From Trametes villosa (lineage: Eukaryota > Basidiomycota > Agaricomycetes > Polyporales > Polyporaceae), in assembly GCA_002964805.2 (NCBI GenBank), contig PUDQ02000143.1:320001-384000 (forward strand): DNA of 64,000 nucleotides. The letters run 5' to 3'. Shown piece after piece: positions 47,168 to 59,554 of this stretch (the stretch's first letter is position 1; every line of letters starts with the position of its first letter). The notes under the pieces were generated by a model. It did no database searches. It was not told the DNA's origin and worked only from the letters and a program-made list of their open reading frames with translations. Both the position numbers and the translations under genes were made by a program.

Positions 47168-50100
47168 ATGTGAGTCCCCGCCCCCCGCAGCGTGGCTGTA
47201 TGCGCATGCTAACCGCGCGCAGGGCTACGTCTGGCGTCTCAGACGCGACGAACGCGTCGACCTCGACGTTCGTCACCGCCCTCGTCTTCAACGCCGCCGT
47301 CTTTGGCATTGAACTCGGCATCTTCACCCTCGTCCGTCCTTTCTTCCCCGCAATATACCAGCCGCGGACGTACATTCCTCCCAAAGGGTGAGTCAGTCTT
47401 ATCCGGTATCCTCCCCGCGGGGTGCTTCAAGAGGGGGGAAGGGAGACTTGACCGTGCTCGGACGCACGGAGGCAGTATCTGGCTGGTGAGCGGGGAACGG
47501 CCCCCGTTGTTCCCCGACGTATGTGCGCCACTTCGCCGCAAGCATCGTATCCCCTGTCACGCCAGCCCCGTCCATTCTCACTCTCGCCGTGCACCGCTTC
47601 TCCCTCCATGCATTTTCGCTGACAGCCCGTTCCCTGCAGTCGCCGCGTTGCCGACCTTACCAAGAACATCCTCCTATGGCCATGGGCCGTGTTCACCGCA
47701 AATTACCATGAGATCCGGTCCAAAACAGGAATGGACGCCTACTTCTTCGTACGCTTCCTGCGCATGATGGTCCGCGTTCTCGTCCCTATCTGGATAGTCT
47801 CGTGGGTAGTCCTTCTGCCCGCCACTGGCGTGCGGGACGACCCCGACGGCCTCACGGGCCTCGACCGGTTTACCTTCGGTAACGTCCCGCCCAAACAACA
47901 ATCCCGCTATGCCGCGCACATCATCCTCGCGTGGTTCTTCACTAGTGAGTAACGCGGCATCTTTGAATTTACTCGGGCTCACCAGTCTTGTAGTCTGGAT
48001 CTGGTGGAATATCCGCTACGAGATGAAGCACTTTGTCACCGCTCGCCAGAAGTGGCTTATCGACAGCGAGAACGCGTCGTCTGCCATGGCGAGCACCGTG
48101 CTTATCACCGGTGTACCGCGCAACTACCTCACGGAGTCTGCGCTCTGCAAGCTCTTCTCGCACCTTCCCGGAGGCGTCCGCAAGGTCTGGCTCAACCGGT
48201 AGGTCAGCTTACCTATCGCAAGGTGCCGTCCCTCACCCCATTCCCAGCGACCTGAAAGACATGCCCGACATCCACGAGCGCCGCCTGAAGGCGGCCAAGA
48301 AGCTCGAGTCCGCCGAGACCAACCTCCTGAACACGGCCGTGAAGCTGCACAACAAGAAGCTGAAGGCCGAGGCCAAGGCCAACAAGAAGGCGGGCAAGGG
48401 CGACCGGCGCACGTCCATGGACACCACCAACGATGGCCGCCCGCTCACGGAGCCCAGCATCATCGACGCGGAGCAGGGCGACGTCACGCTCGCGGAGAAG
48501 CTTGTCCCCAAGAACAAGCGGCCCTCGCACCGCCTCCCCGCGTTCTCCTGGCTCCCGTTCTCGCTCCCGCTCATGGGCAAGAAGGTGGACTCGATCGAGT
48601 GGGCGCGCCAGGAGCTCGCGGAGACGAACCAGGCGCTGCGCGAGGCGCGGCGCAAGCTCGCGCACGACGTCGCGGCGACCACGAACATGCCCGAGCCGCA
48701 CTCGAACCACCCGGACGCGCTCAAGGCGGACCCGGGCACGGCGCAGACGTACCCGCCGCTGAACTCGGCGTTCGTGCTGTTCAACAACCAGATCGCGGCG
48801 CACATGGCCGCGCAGATCCTCACGCACCACATGCCGTACCGGATGGCGTCGAAGAACGTCGGCGTCGCGCCCGAGGATGTCGTGTGGAGCAACTTGAACA
48901 TGAACCCGTACGAGGCGCGCATCCGTACCGCTGTCAGCTGGGCTATCACCATCGGCCTCATCATCGTCTGGGCCATCCCTGGTGAGCCTCACTTTCCGCT
49001 GTGCGGTGTTCTTCTCGAGATGCTAACGCACCCCTATAGTCGCGTTCATTGGTGCCGTGTCGAACATCCACTCGCTGTGCTCCACCTACAGCTGGCTCGC
49101 GTGGTTGTGCGACCTGCCCGCGGTGATCGTCGGCATCATCTCCGGTATCCTTCCTCCCGCGTTGCTCGCCGTCCTCAACATGCTCCTGCCGATCATCCTG
49201 CGCCTCCTTGCGCGGTTCGAGGGCACGACACAGCGCACGTCGATCGAGCTCAGCCTGATGACCCGGTACTTCCTGTTCCAAGTCATCGTACGTGCCGCCC
49301 TTCCTTTCACATTGCATTCTGACGCTGACCACTCGCGGCTTTGTAGAACTCGTTCCTTGTCGTCACCCTCTCGTCCGGCATCATCGCTGCGCTGCCGCAG
49401 CTCGTGGACAACCCGGCCTCCATTCCTTCCCTGCTCGCGAAGAACCTGCCGAAGGCGTCGAACTTCTTCCTCACGTACATCGTGCTGCAGGGCCTGTCCG
49501 GCACCGCGGCCGGCTTCCTGCAGGTCGTGCCGCTCGTGCTATACTACGTGAAGCTCTTCATCCTCGGGTCCACCCCGCGCTCCATCTACAACATCAAGTA
49601 CACGCTGCGCTCCGTCGCGTGGGGGACGCTGTTCCCCTCGATTACCCTGCTCGTCGTCATCAGTAAGTCCTTCCCTATAACTGACATAGCTCGTCGCTGA
49701 CCTCCATTGTAGCGATTGCCTACAGCATCATCTCGCCGATCATCAACGGCCTCTCGATGCTCACCTTCTTCCTCTTCTACCACCTGTACAAGTACCTCTT
49801 CCTCTGGCAGCTCGACGGCGAGAAGGTCGGCGAGACCGGCGGCCTCTTCTTCCCGCGCGCGATCCAGCACGTGTTCGTCGGGCTGTACCTGCAGCAGATC
49901 TGCCTCGCCGCGCTCTTCTTCCTCGCGCAGAACGACCAGGGCAAGCCGAGCGCGGTCGTCGAGGGCGCGCTCATGATCGTCCTCATCGTCTTCACCGTAA
50001 GCCCCCTCCTCCCACCCCCACGCGCACCTCCCTACCTCCCTCCAGCGGACTTTTTGCTGACACGATACGCGCACACAGGGCTTCTTCCACATCATCATCA

Positions 50101-50648
50101 ACAACTCGTACGGCCCGCTGACGCACTACCTCCCGCTCACGCTCGCGGACGCGACGGCGACGCACGGCGCGGCGAAGGACGCGAACGCGGCCGCGGCCGC
50201 GCAGGAGCTCGACGACCAGGCGTCGTACAAGGACGTCAAGGTCGACGGCACCGGCGCCGAGAAGCGCACCGCGAACGCGCGCAAGCGCCTCAGCCCCGTC
50301 GGCTCGCTCGACTCCACCTCCGGGAAGGCCAAGGGCGCCGCCACCGTCTCTGACGCGGACGTTGGCCCTGCGCAACCAGGCGCGCCAGGATTGGAGGTGG
50401 AGGAGGACCCGGAGCGGCCGGCGTCGATCCACGGCGTGGACGAGGACGCGGGGCCGAAGGACTTCTACCACCCGTGCAGCGTGGAGCCGCAGCCGACGAT
50501 CTGGCTGCCGCGCGACCCGCTGGGCCTGGGCGAGGCGGAGGAGCGCGCGATCCGTGCGGCGGGGATTAGGGTGTCGACGGTGGACGCGGTTATGGACGGG
50601 AAGGGGCATGTGGATATCTCGGGGGCGCCGCCGGATAAGGCGCTCTGA
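47168..50648 (+). CDS. CSC1: CSC1/OSCA/TMEM63-type osmosensitive cation channel
   Basis: Polytopic membrane protein of the RSN1_7TM (DUF221) family, a stretch- or hyperosmolarity-gated, calcium-permeable channel of the plasma membrane. About 940 residues. Order: first TM (FVTALVFNAAVFGIELGIF), RRVADLTKNILLWPWAVF, the family signature GMDAYFFVRFLRMMVRVLVP, further TM segments (IWIWWNIRYEMKHF), an RRM-like cytoplasmic part (STVLITGVPRNYL), a long Lys/Glu-rich loop, PEDVVWSNLNM, then seven TMs including AIPVAFIGAVSNI, QGLSGTAAGFLQVVPLVLYY and TLRSVAWGTLFPSITLL, and a disordered C-tail. An intron (47170-47222) appears to split the start codon as AT|G, giving MATSGVSDATNAS. A start in unspliced RNA at about 47200 (MRMLTARRATSGV) is the alternative. 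The second intron (47388-47639) is long at 252 nt. Confidence 0.92.
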
Positions 50649-51360
50649 GTCTGAGGAGTGCGTCCAGAGAGTGAGAAGAGAGAAGAGTAGTGATGAGGGA
50701 GTGTGGAGGGAGGAAGTGAGAGGAGAGGAGGGAGAGGGGAGGAGAGATGTGCTACGGACCCTCGAGTGTTGGTGTGTCGAGATTATACGCCTATTATCAT
50801 CTTGTATTACTAGTGTTCTATCATACATCTCATGAACGATTCTCCAAGCCACGGTATGCCTGTACGGGCACGTATACCACACTTTTGTAGGAGTTGGCTA
50901 GAGAGCTGCAATTCCATCATTACATTCCATTCGTTGATCTCGAAGGAAGCGCTCCGTCCACCTGCCTGCAAGCAAGCGAGGGAATCGTTGGTGCGACGGA
51001 GGCATTCGCGATGTCAGACACCTTGTGGCGGTGTTGCGATGACGAGCGACGACCTTGCCCAATTCGGACGGTCTCAGATGATGAGTGAGCATCTCGCTCG
51101 TATCTCTCTCACCAACCACCATCTGAGTGTGACTGACTCAGCCCTCGCAAACGGTTTGGAACTTGGGAGATATTCTCTTCAAGCATCCTCTCTGGCCAGT
51201 GGCCTCTGGTCTCACGATGAAGTCAGCCATCAAGCTCAAGCCGCCCTTGCGCTGACTGGCGCTTGCTGGCTTACACTGGACGGCGACTTTGTCAAGGCTG
51301 AGATTGCCTCTGGCATCGAGCCCAAGTCTTGCTATGGCGAGGAACGCTCTTTCAACTGCA
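50649..51360. other. intergenic between channel gene and SDR gene
   Basis: About 0.7 kb. A 177-codon open frame (50832-51365) runs up to the TATA box of the SDR gene, has no family resemblance and is likely chance. Nothing else seen. Confidence 0.45.
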
Positions 51361-51367
51361 TATAAAA
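51361..51367 (+). promoter_or_regulatory. TATA box of the SDR gene
   Basis: TATAAAA, 110 bp before the ATG at 51471, followed by a CT/CA-rich leader. Confidence 0.6.
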
Positions 51368-51470
51368 TGCGCTGGGTGCAAGAGGAGGAGGACAACCCAC
51401 CTCTCACAACACACTCACAACACACCCACTCTCACTCTCACATCCATCTCATCTACACACTCAGTCAACG

Positions 51471-52596
51471 ATGAAGGCAGCATTCAAGAGCATCAAGCGG
51501 GCCGCGTTCAAGCTGGGCAAAAGCCCATCCTCATCCTCGAAGTCTGAGCCTTCCAGCTCCAGTGAGCCGCGGCCGTCGGACCTCGCGATCCAGCTCCCTC
51601 CCATTTCCGAGACATCTGACTCTCGCGTCTGGCTCAGTGAGTGCTCCTCCTCACCTCTGTTCGAAGGCACCTCTTACCCGCTCCCGCAGTAACCGGCTCC
51701 TCCTCCGGCTTCGGCCGCGAGACGGTCCTCCAAGCGCTACCCCGCGTCGCGCCTGCGCATCGTGCAGCTCGACGTCACCTCGCCCTCCGAGATCGACCGC
51801 GCGTTCGCCGCGGCCAAAGAGGCGTTCGGGCGCGTCGACGTCGTGTTCAACAACGCGGGGTACGTCGCGGTGGGGGAGAACGAGGCGGTGCCCGATGAGG
51901 TGGCGCGCCCGCTGTTCGAGGTGAACTTCTGGGGCGCGGTGCACGTGGCGCAGCGCGCGGTGCGCTTCTTCAGGGAGGAGAACGTGCCGAGGGGGGGACT
52001 GTTGTTGCAGAATAGCGCGATGGTGGGGCAGGCGGGAGTTCCTGTCATTGGGTTCTACTCTGCGACGAAGCATGGTGAGCATCCCTGCCATGGCTCGTTC
52101 TGGTCATGAGTGCTGATTGTAATTGTATGATAGCTCTCGAAGGCTTCAGCGAGTCGCTCGCCAAAGAGCTCGACCCCGAATGGAACATCAAGGTACTGCC
52201 CTCCCCTCCTCTCCCCACACCCCACCAACTTACCCACCCATCCCACAGGTGGCCATCATCGAGCCCGGCGCCTTCAAGACCTCCGTCTTCACGCTCGACA
52301 CGCACATGATCATGGTCCCCCCGCACCCCGCCTACGCCAACCCCGCGCTCCCCGCATACAACTTCCGCGGCGCCTTCCTCAAGGGCGCCGGCCAGCCCGC
52401 GGACACCCCCGCCGACCTCGCGCCCGCGGACGCCGCGCTCGCCGTCGCGAAGATCGTCGACCTGACGCGCGTGGCGGACCCGCCGCTGCACTTCCCGCTG
52501 GGCAAGGACTCGATTGGGCTGATTCGGGAGAAGCTGCGCGCGTTGGCGGCGGAGATCGATGAGTACGAGTCGTGGTCGGAGAACCTAGGCAAGTAG
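51471..52596 (+). pseudogene. short-chain dehydrogenase/reductase with broken reading frame
   Basis: Classical SDR family. Exon 1 (51471-51636) encodes a Ser-rich leader ending SDSRVWL; intron 51637-51689 joins ITGSSSGFGRETV, the NAD(P)-binding glycine motif. The frame then breaks at about 51725-51738: the family sequence resumes one frame over at YPASRLRIVQLDVTSP. The missing stretch is the second beta-alpha unit (normally some 25-30 residues ending in the cofactor-specificity site). If the first frame is read on, it stops at about 51898. The later parts are intact: FNNAGYVAVG, the catalytic Ser (NSAMVGQ), YSATK with Tyr and Lys, IIEPGAFKT, end SENLGK. Three downstream introns are normal. 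Either a deletion inactivated the gene or the assembly lacks a piece; I see no intron that repairs it. Confidence 0.7.
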
Positions 52597-55473
52597 GGGT
52601 TGTCTAGCTGTCGATGTACTTCATGGACCTGGACGGAAGGGCTGCTATGGCGACTGTGTAGGATAGTAGAACGTACTATAGAGGCTGGATTATAATTTCT
52701 TGCTGTATTCTTGCTCGCTCGGTGGCCTTGTTTAGGGCGTTTGCGCGCGAGGGCTGAGAAAGGCAAGTACGCGGTCACGAGCTCTTGGGGAGCGCGTCAA
52801 CCTCTCCTGGAGCACTTATGTATACAAACCGACCGACCCGTCCTCCTTTTGACGCGTTCGGGTGGATCTTCGGGAAGTCTACACGGGCTTGTATGGCGCC
52901 TAGCTTATTACGGAGAGGAACCTCCATCCTACGACACCGCCGCGGCCGCTCATGAGACGACTGCGTAGCTGAATACTGGGAAAGTGATTCGTGCTCGATG
53001 GGCGATGATACGCGAATAGACTCTCACAGAAATGGGGTGCTGAACATGGTGCTAACGGTCAGGCTGGCCGGGATACTGGGTAGAAGTCCGTCGGCGCTGT
53101 GATAGATACGGGCGACGGATGCCCGGACACATGAACTCTTGCGCACGCAGGGCGTCGTTCCTGCACTTACGGACGCCATGAAAAGCTCGCCCATACGGAC
53201 ATGTAGTAGCCTATCGTATCGGGTGTGAGCACGCTAGCTAAATAAGGAGAGCCATAGAAGTACTTACACTGACCTATCCGACAGGGACACCCGCTCGGAA
53301 AACAAGAGGAACTCGGGGACCACCTGTCCTCACACGCACATGATGCCCGCCTGTTACCTTGCTCAACTTGCGTCGGTGCTGCACGGTCCGTGTCGAGTAA
53401 TCTTTGCGTGCCTGTCGAGGGGAGTGAGTGCTTTACATCTTCGGGCGATTACTTCGTACACTGCGCTCCCGAAACGCTTCGCTGTGTACACCTATGTACG
53501 TCCAAATAGCGGTCGATTCCTGCGCAGCACATTCAGTCGCCCTCCTCGCCACAGGAAACTACTTGGCACTCACCCTGCGCACCCGCGCTCTCGTGATCCT
53601 GCGCCTCCGGAGATCCCGCGGCGCGATCCCCCTCCGCACGCAGTCCCGTGGCCCCCTTCCCTTCCCCTGCCCCTCGTCGCTTGTCCGACCCATGCTCTTG
53701 GCCTGCCGCTTCCCATGACCACCCGCAGCCGCCATTCATTCCTCGGTACCCCACCCCCACACTTCCCCGCACTTCCCGAGAGTCAGGCGCGTCGCTTACC
53801 GCTCAGTGCAATTCAGTCGCTAGCGTCCGGACTCCGCTCGCGCTCCCGGGTGTGCTGCGCGAGATTGCCTTTCGTACCTCCTTTTTGTCGCGGTGTTCCA
53901 GAACGGCTCGTACGCGGTCACGAGCCCCCAACGTCGCCGAGAAGCGCGTCGGTATCCGCAACGCGATGTCAGGCGTCGACGTCCTGTGACTTGCTCGACA
54001 CCTTCACGCCGATTTAGCGGTAGCTGCGTGTCTTCTGTGGCGTCGTGCTTCTTCCCTCGAGGATAGAAGGTGAGCGTCGGAATGCTCATTCCGGCGCACG
54101 AGCACGAGAAGGTGACAACCGCCGGACTTCTCTCGATCGTCGTATCCAGATTTAGCGCAGGGCTTGCCGCACAATCACAGAGGGATGGCGATGGCGTACC
54201 TTGCGGACGACGGTGAAGCAGCTGTATGTTGCGGTAGGTTTATTCTATACGAGGGTATATGTTAGGCAGGCTTTCGCAGGATGTATGCCCGAAAGATACG
54301 GTAGGCTCTTGTTGTTCAAAATAAGCCGTATTTTTTGTACGCTTAGTGCATATATTCGACTCGGAGTGAACGGTCAATGTCGTGCGGTAGAAGCTCACCT
54401 TGCCGCGACTCGGAAGCGAGCGTGCTCCCGGTGGTTGGGCAGTATCGCTAGCTGATCGATAGCATGCACACATGGGCCGTCCACGCACACCTCCTTTTCT
54501 CAATACCCCGATCATAGACATGTCCACCTCCCGAGCCATGCTTCTCCACCTCGGTGTGCGACACATTGCTTTCGAGTGGCACTTGGAGGAGTGCGATAAC
54601 GGAGCCGGTCGACGCGGTTGCAAATCATAAGCAGCAACACGAACGTGTCCGCGACAACGAGCACTTTCTGATCACGGTGGGCTGAGTTGGCCGACAGGCG
54701 TGGTGGAGAGAGGGAGCCCATTGGCAGATCGGCGGATGGTGGCGGGGACGTTCAATATCGGCTGCCATATCTGGACGGGACACCCTCAATCTAGGCGCCG
54801 AACGAGCGCGCGCGGGTCGGATGGATCGGATGGGCTTCCGTCGCTGCCCTCTTCGTCAAAACGCCACCCCCTCCGCCCTCTCCCTGAATTCCCTCCGAAC
54901 TCTCGTACACGGAATCTCATGACTTCCGCGCGTGCCTGTCGAAGCCTCTGCGGCTCTGCCGCGCCTGCGAAGCTGTCGCGGCCGCGACGTTGATTGGAGG
55001 TATCTGGCCGCGCGGGTCCAGCCCGGTCTGCCTCGCCGCGCCTCGACGCAGAAACAACCTGGGTCCCCGCTGCGCGCAGGGGCTGTGGGCGGCGCATGAG
55101 CAGCTCGGCCTCGAGTATCGCTCGTCCCCAGCGGCCGCGTGATAGAGCCGGGCGGAGTGCGAGCTGGAATGGTCCTGTCCAGGCCTGCACTGACCGCGCC
55201 CGCCTCCGCCCGCCGCACCGCGGCGGAAGGGCCCCTCCAGGCGCGGGGGCCCGTCCAGCCCCTCTCTGCCGCATGTGAGCTAAGTACGCGGTACGCCCCG
55301 CCTGGCTGAGCCTCCCATACTCTTTGCGGCGAGCTTCGCGAAGACGACCCAGGAAAGCCCACACCGCATCCAGCGCACCATGTCCGTTTTCGCAGCCGCG
55401 GCTTCGCGTTTGCACCCCTCCCGCCTCCCCCATCGCGCTCCATCCCGGATCCTCGGCGCCCCCCGCGCGAGCG
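52597..55473. other. 2.9-kb gene-poor region upstream of the ADH gene
   Basis: No supported gene. The last kilobase is very GC-rich, and long open frames occur on both strands (two overlapping ones of over 230 codons on the minus strand at 54786-55557, and one of about 225 codons at 53340-54017 on the plus strand); they look like by-products of base composition. The 16-mer GTACGCGGTCACGAGC occurs at 52767 and 53910. Confidence 0.45.
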
Positions 55474-55480
55474 TATATAA
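55474..55480 (+). promoter_or_regulatory. TATA box of the alcohol dehydrogenase gene
   Basis: TATATAA in a GC-rich context, 83 bp before the ATG, followed by a CT/CA-rich leader and the start context CCACAATGAG: the pattern of a highly expressed basidiomycete gene. Confidence 0.7.
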
Positions 55481-55556
55481 GCCGGCCCTCCCGCGCCCTG
55501 CCTTTCTTCACACCTCCTCACCGAGCTTCCACTCCACAACCGCCTCCACCACCACA

Positions 55557-56942
55557 ATGAGCCCCCAGTTCACCATCCCCAAGACCCAGAAGGCCGCGAT
55601 CGTCGAGACGACCGCCGCGCCCCTCAAGGTCGTCGACAACCACCCCGTCAAGCAGCCCGAGGAGCTCGCCCCCGGCGAGTGCCTCGTCGAGCTCGAGTGC
55701 TCCGGTGTCTGCCACACCGACCTCCACGCCCGCCAGGGCGACTGGCCCATCCCCGCCAAGCTGCCCCTGATTGGCGGCCACGAGGTACGCAGCTCTGCTT
55801 GACACCACCCGCGCGCCGATGCTCATCAGCCTCCTATCACCCAGGGCGTCGGCCGTGTCGTCGCCATTGGCGCGCACACCCAGGGCTCCCCCGTCAAGCT
55901 CGGCGACCGCGTCGGCATCAAGTGGCTCGCGTACTCGTGCCTCGACTGCGAGCCCTGCCGCAAGGGCCTTGAGCAGAGTGCGTCTCTCTCCTCCGCCTCC
56001 TTTTCACTCATCACGGCGGGCGCTGACGTCATGTGCCAGGCTGCCTGAACGGCAAGTACAGCGGCTTCACCGTCGACGGCACCTTCTCCCAATACGTCGT
56101 GTCCTACGTCACCCACGTCACCCCCATCCCCGACGAACTCGACTCTGCCGAGGCCGCCTCCATCCTCTGCGCTGTACGTCTCCGCGCTTCGAATCCGTTC
56201 CGGGGCAATCGTACTTACACACACCATATAGGGTATCACCGTCTACCGCGCCATCAAGTACTCGAAGGCGAAGATCGGCGACTGGATCGTCCTCCCCGGT
56301 GCCGGTGGAGGTCTTGGTCACCTTGCCGTCCAGTACGCCGTCGCCATGGGCCTCCGCGTCGTCGCAGTCGGTACGCGCTCCCCCATCCTCCCTCACACCC
56401 AATCCGGCATCTGACCACGCACACACCCACAGACACCGGAGCCGAGAAGAAGGAGCTCGTGCTCAAGCTCGGCGCCGAGAAGTGGGTCGACTTCCGGGAG
56501 ACGAAGGACCTCGTGAAGGACATCATCGAAGCCACCGACGGCTTCGGCGCGCACGCGGCGGTCGTGACCGCCGCGAACCCGCAGGCGTACGCGCAGGCGG
56601 TCGACTACCTGCGCATGGGCGGCGTGCTCATGGTCGTCGGCCTCCCCGCGCGCGCGAACCTGAGCGCGGACATCTTCTTCACCGTCGTCAAGAGCATCTC
56701 CATCCTCGGCTCGTACGTCGGCAACCGCCAGGACGCGCGCGAGGCGCTCGACATCGCCGCGCGCGGCAAGGTCAAGTGCTTCTACCAGCTCAAGCCCCTC
56801 TCCGCGCTCGCCGAGTACGTCTATCTCCCTCCCCCCCTCTCTTCCCTCGTCGGGACGTGTAACTGACACCCGCGACAGGACGTACGAGGGCCTCGCTGAG
56901 GGCAAGATCGTCGGCCGCATCGTCCTCAACATGAAGGACTAA
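55557..56942 (+). CDS. ADH1: zinc-dependent alcohol dehydrogenase (ADH1 type)
   Basis: Medium-chain, NAD-dependent alcohol dehydrogenase interconverting ethanol or other primary alcohols and aldehydes in the cytosol. About 350 residues in six exons. Start [17 protein letters not shown]. Catalytic zinc ligands lie in [17 protein letters not shown] (Cys) and GGHE (His). Structural zinc uses the Cys cluster [10 protein letters not shown]...SC across an intron. The NAD-binding motif is [20 protein letters not shown]. Later [20 protein letters not shown] and the end [12 protein letters not shown] fit yeast ADH1-type enzymes. Codons are extremely biased to C or G in third position, and the TATA promoter and start context are strong, so high expression is likely. 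Stop TAA at 56940-56942. Confidence 0.95.
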
Positions 56943-58006
56943 GCTGCGCGCCCCCGCGCCCCTCTCCTCCCCCTCCCCCACTACCCCTGCCTCCTGCCGC
57001 GCGCCCTGCCTAAAAGGGGCGCGCCTGCACACGCTACGATACGCCGCTGCGCACGCACGCATAACTAAGTCTGGGGACCGGAGACTGTACGATAATCTAT
57101 TAGCCGGAAGCAGGAACGCCTCTCGATGTTGTTGTATTATACCGCATATAAAGAGGATCGAGCTCTGAACGCAAACCCACATCGTTCGTGTGCTTGTCTG
57201 CTCTCATCCAGCCGCCAGGGTGTTCCTCGGTTTTAGGCATTGAGTCCTCTCATTCACCTTGGGATGTCCGATGCGCCAATCATACCGGGACCAATTGTGT
57301 TCTCTGACTCTCCCATCGATGCGCCAGGGCTCGCACGCATGCGTGAATTCACCCTCGGACCGAGGCTAGCATGCCGCTCACTCGGTTTGGGGTGCGTCCA
57401 GGTGCGTCCCTGGCGAGCCTGACCCTCGGACGCAGTGCGGGGCGCAGTGTGGGGTCGGGTAGGACTGAATTGGATACACAACTGATGGGAAGCGGCAAGC
57501 GCGACGGGGCGCCCTGGCGGGATTTAGGGTTGCGATCGTAGCGGGATCTCCGCAGGACAGGATACTATCGCCCGGCTGCCCTGCATCTGCATCAGCCTGC
57601 ACCATGCCGCCCTTGAAGAACGCATGCGGGGGAGGGAGCCCTGCCCCGCGCAACTTGCGCGTCCGCGCCTCTCGTGCCGTTCTCCGGGCCTTGGGAGCGT
57701 GTACGGTGCAGAAGAGGACTCTGCTGACTGCTGTGTCCATGGGGATATATGTATAGGCCAAACTCAACGCGTACGTACAACGCGCAGCATTATACAGCAG
57801 GGTAGGATACCGGTACCAGGGTCTCCGAGTGATCACGGCGCCGCGCTCGACATGTCTGCCGTTCTTCGATGCATACTGCTTCCTGTAAGCATGTAGGGCC
57901 TCAGCGCGCGGTACCCTGCGCCATGGCTCCGGACGTTCGACCTGCTGACCGGCATCAGCGAACGCCAAACCCGGAAATGCCTCCACATACGTACAAGCAC
58001 CATTCG
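56943..58006. other. convergent 3' flanks
   Basis: About 1.1 kb between the ADH stop and the stop of the acyltransferase gene; no gene seen. Confidence 0.5.
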
Positions 58007-59554
58007 CTACACGTCCGCTCGGACGAGTTCCTTCAACCCATCTCCAAGCGCGACGACGAAGTCTTCTGCGAGCTGCTCGTCCACCGCGCCCTCGCCCCAC
58101 GTCACGCACACGCCCAACCCCCCGTCCGGCGTCCCGGTCACGTTCACCTTCAGCGCCGCGCCCAGCACCCCGTTCCCCTGCGCGAACGCCGTCTCGCGTA
58201 TCGCCCACCTCTGAGCGCCGCCATCCGCGGAGTCCTCGCACGGTGACGCAGCAGGCTCAGCGACGACAGGAAAGCGGCCGAGGTTCGAGATCTCGAGCGC
58301 ATATTCGCGCTTCCCGCCCAGCTGCCCACGGTAGAAGCCCGTGTAGTCTTCGCCGAAGATGCGCTTGAGCACGCCGATGAGCGCGGTCGACTGCGGCGCC
58401 TCCCCCCGGAGCGTCTCCGAGAAGCGCTGCGCGTCCGCCCACGGGAAACTTTCCAGGCTCGGGTACGCATGGGTGTCAGCCGGAGCGCTCATGGGCAGGT
58501 TCTGGAGGCTCATGTAGCCCGAGACGCAGTTGCAGATCGCGGAGGGCGGGATGCCGGCGTAGCGTCGGAGGGAGGTGGGGATGGCGACGCTGATGGCCTC
58601 GTAGTTCGGACCTGCGGTGTCGGCGAGCAGGAGGTAGGAGAGAACGTGGGCGGAGATGGTGTAGAGTGCCCCGGTAACGGTGGCGTTGTTCGCCCTGCAC
58701 CGCTGCACGATCTTCGCGCCGGCCTGCGGTGGCAGGTGGAGGACGCGCGCGCGGACGCTCAGGAGCGCAGGCGGTTCCTTGGGGACTGGGTGTCCGCTCC
58801 ATGTCGACGCACGCTTCTTCTGCGCGAACGGGTTCACCGCTTCCCAGATCTCGTGTAGAATCCGCGAGAGTGGCGCAGGAATCGCGATGAGGTCCTCGAG
58901 CGGCGTAACGAGCGACACCTCCGATGAACCGAGGGCGATGCGCCCATCATGCGGAGGGGGTGTCTCCGGAGTTTTCTGCAGAGCGGCTAGGAGGCTGAGG
59001 TGAAACGCGAGGCCACTCTGCCCGTCGCCCATGGAGTGATCGTACGCAAAGACGACCGTGCCATCCGTTAGGACGACGAGCCTCCACAGCGGCCGGATGG
59101 CATCGAGGTCGACTGGGAGACGAAGCTGCTCTTCGAAGACCGACGGCAGGGTGCTCAGGTCGCCGTCGCGGAACCGCACCACCTCTTCGAGGTCGAGCGA
59201 GGGCAGGCGCACCCACATGCGAGGGCGGGGGCGACCACGCCAGTCGGAGACGTGCGCAAGGCGGGAGGCGAGCGCAGCGTGGCTGTTGATGACGACCTCG
59301 AGGGCTGCGAAGAGCGTGTCTATGTTGAGCGGGAGCCCGTGGCCGTTCTCGTACCGCGACGCTACGACGACGCAGGCGTCGAAGCCGAGCTGGGTGCGGA
59401 AGTAGCCGTATTGCTCCAGTAGTCCTGATAGAGCAGTTCAATAGGATGAGACTCGGGCTTAATTTGTGCGAGCATATGGGATTAAAGGCGTACCTGCAGA
59501 CCGAAGGCATTGCGAGAGCGGGGGTAGCGTGGTGCCCTGAATTTGTGTCGCCAT
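58007..59554 (-). CDS. alcohol-acetyltransferase-like acyltransferase (copy 1)
   Basis: BAHD/condensation-superfamily enzyme related to fungal alcohol acetyltransferases (AATase), which move an acyl group from acyl-CoA to an alcohol. About 490 residues. Exon 1 (start 59554) encodes MATQIQGTTLPPLSQCLRSA. One intron (GTACGC...ATCAG) joins GLLEQYGYFRTQLGFDACVV. The active-site motif HxxxDG is seen as YDHSMGDGQSGLAFHLSLL. Later NNATVTGALYTISAHVLSYL, IPTSLRRYAGIPPSAICNCV, REYALEISNLGRFPVV and GLGVCVTWGEGAVDEQLAED fit the family. Stop TAG at 58007-58009. It is a paralogue of the gene at 60928-62394 on the same strand, with the same exon layout, so a tandem duplication is likely. Substrates are unknown. 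Confidence 0.85.

Noticed and set aside
50832..51365. 177-codon ATG frame upstream of the SDR gene
   Set aside because: It overlaps the SDR TATA box, is uninterrupted in a genome where genes are densely spliced, and resembles no family.
52767..53925. 16-mer GTACGCGGTCACGAGC present twice (52767 and 53910)
   Set aside because: Too short and isolated to call a repeat element; no shared flanks beyond a few bases.
53340..54017. 225-codon plus-strand frame in the ADH upstream desert
   Set aside because: Pro/Arg-rich composition expected of GC-rich noncoding DNA; no homologous motif and no promoter-like signals.
54786..55557. two overlapping minus-strand frames of over 230 codons
   Set aside because: Both are open at once in different frames over the GC-rich ADH promoter, a base-composition effect; no recognisable protein.
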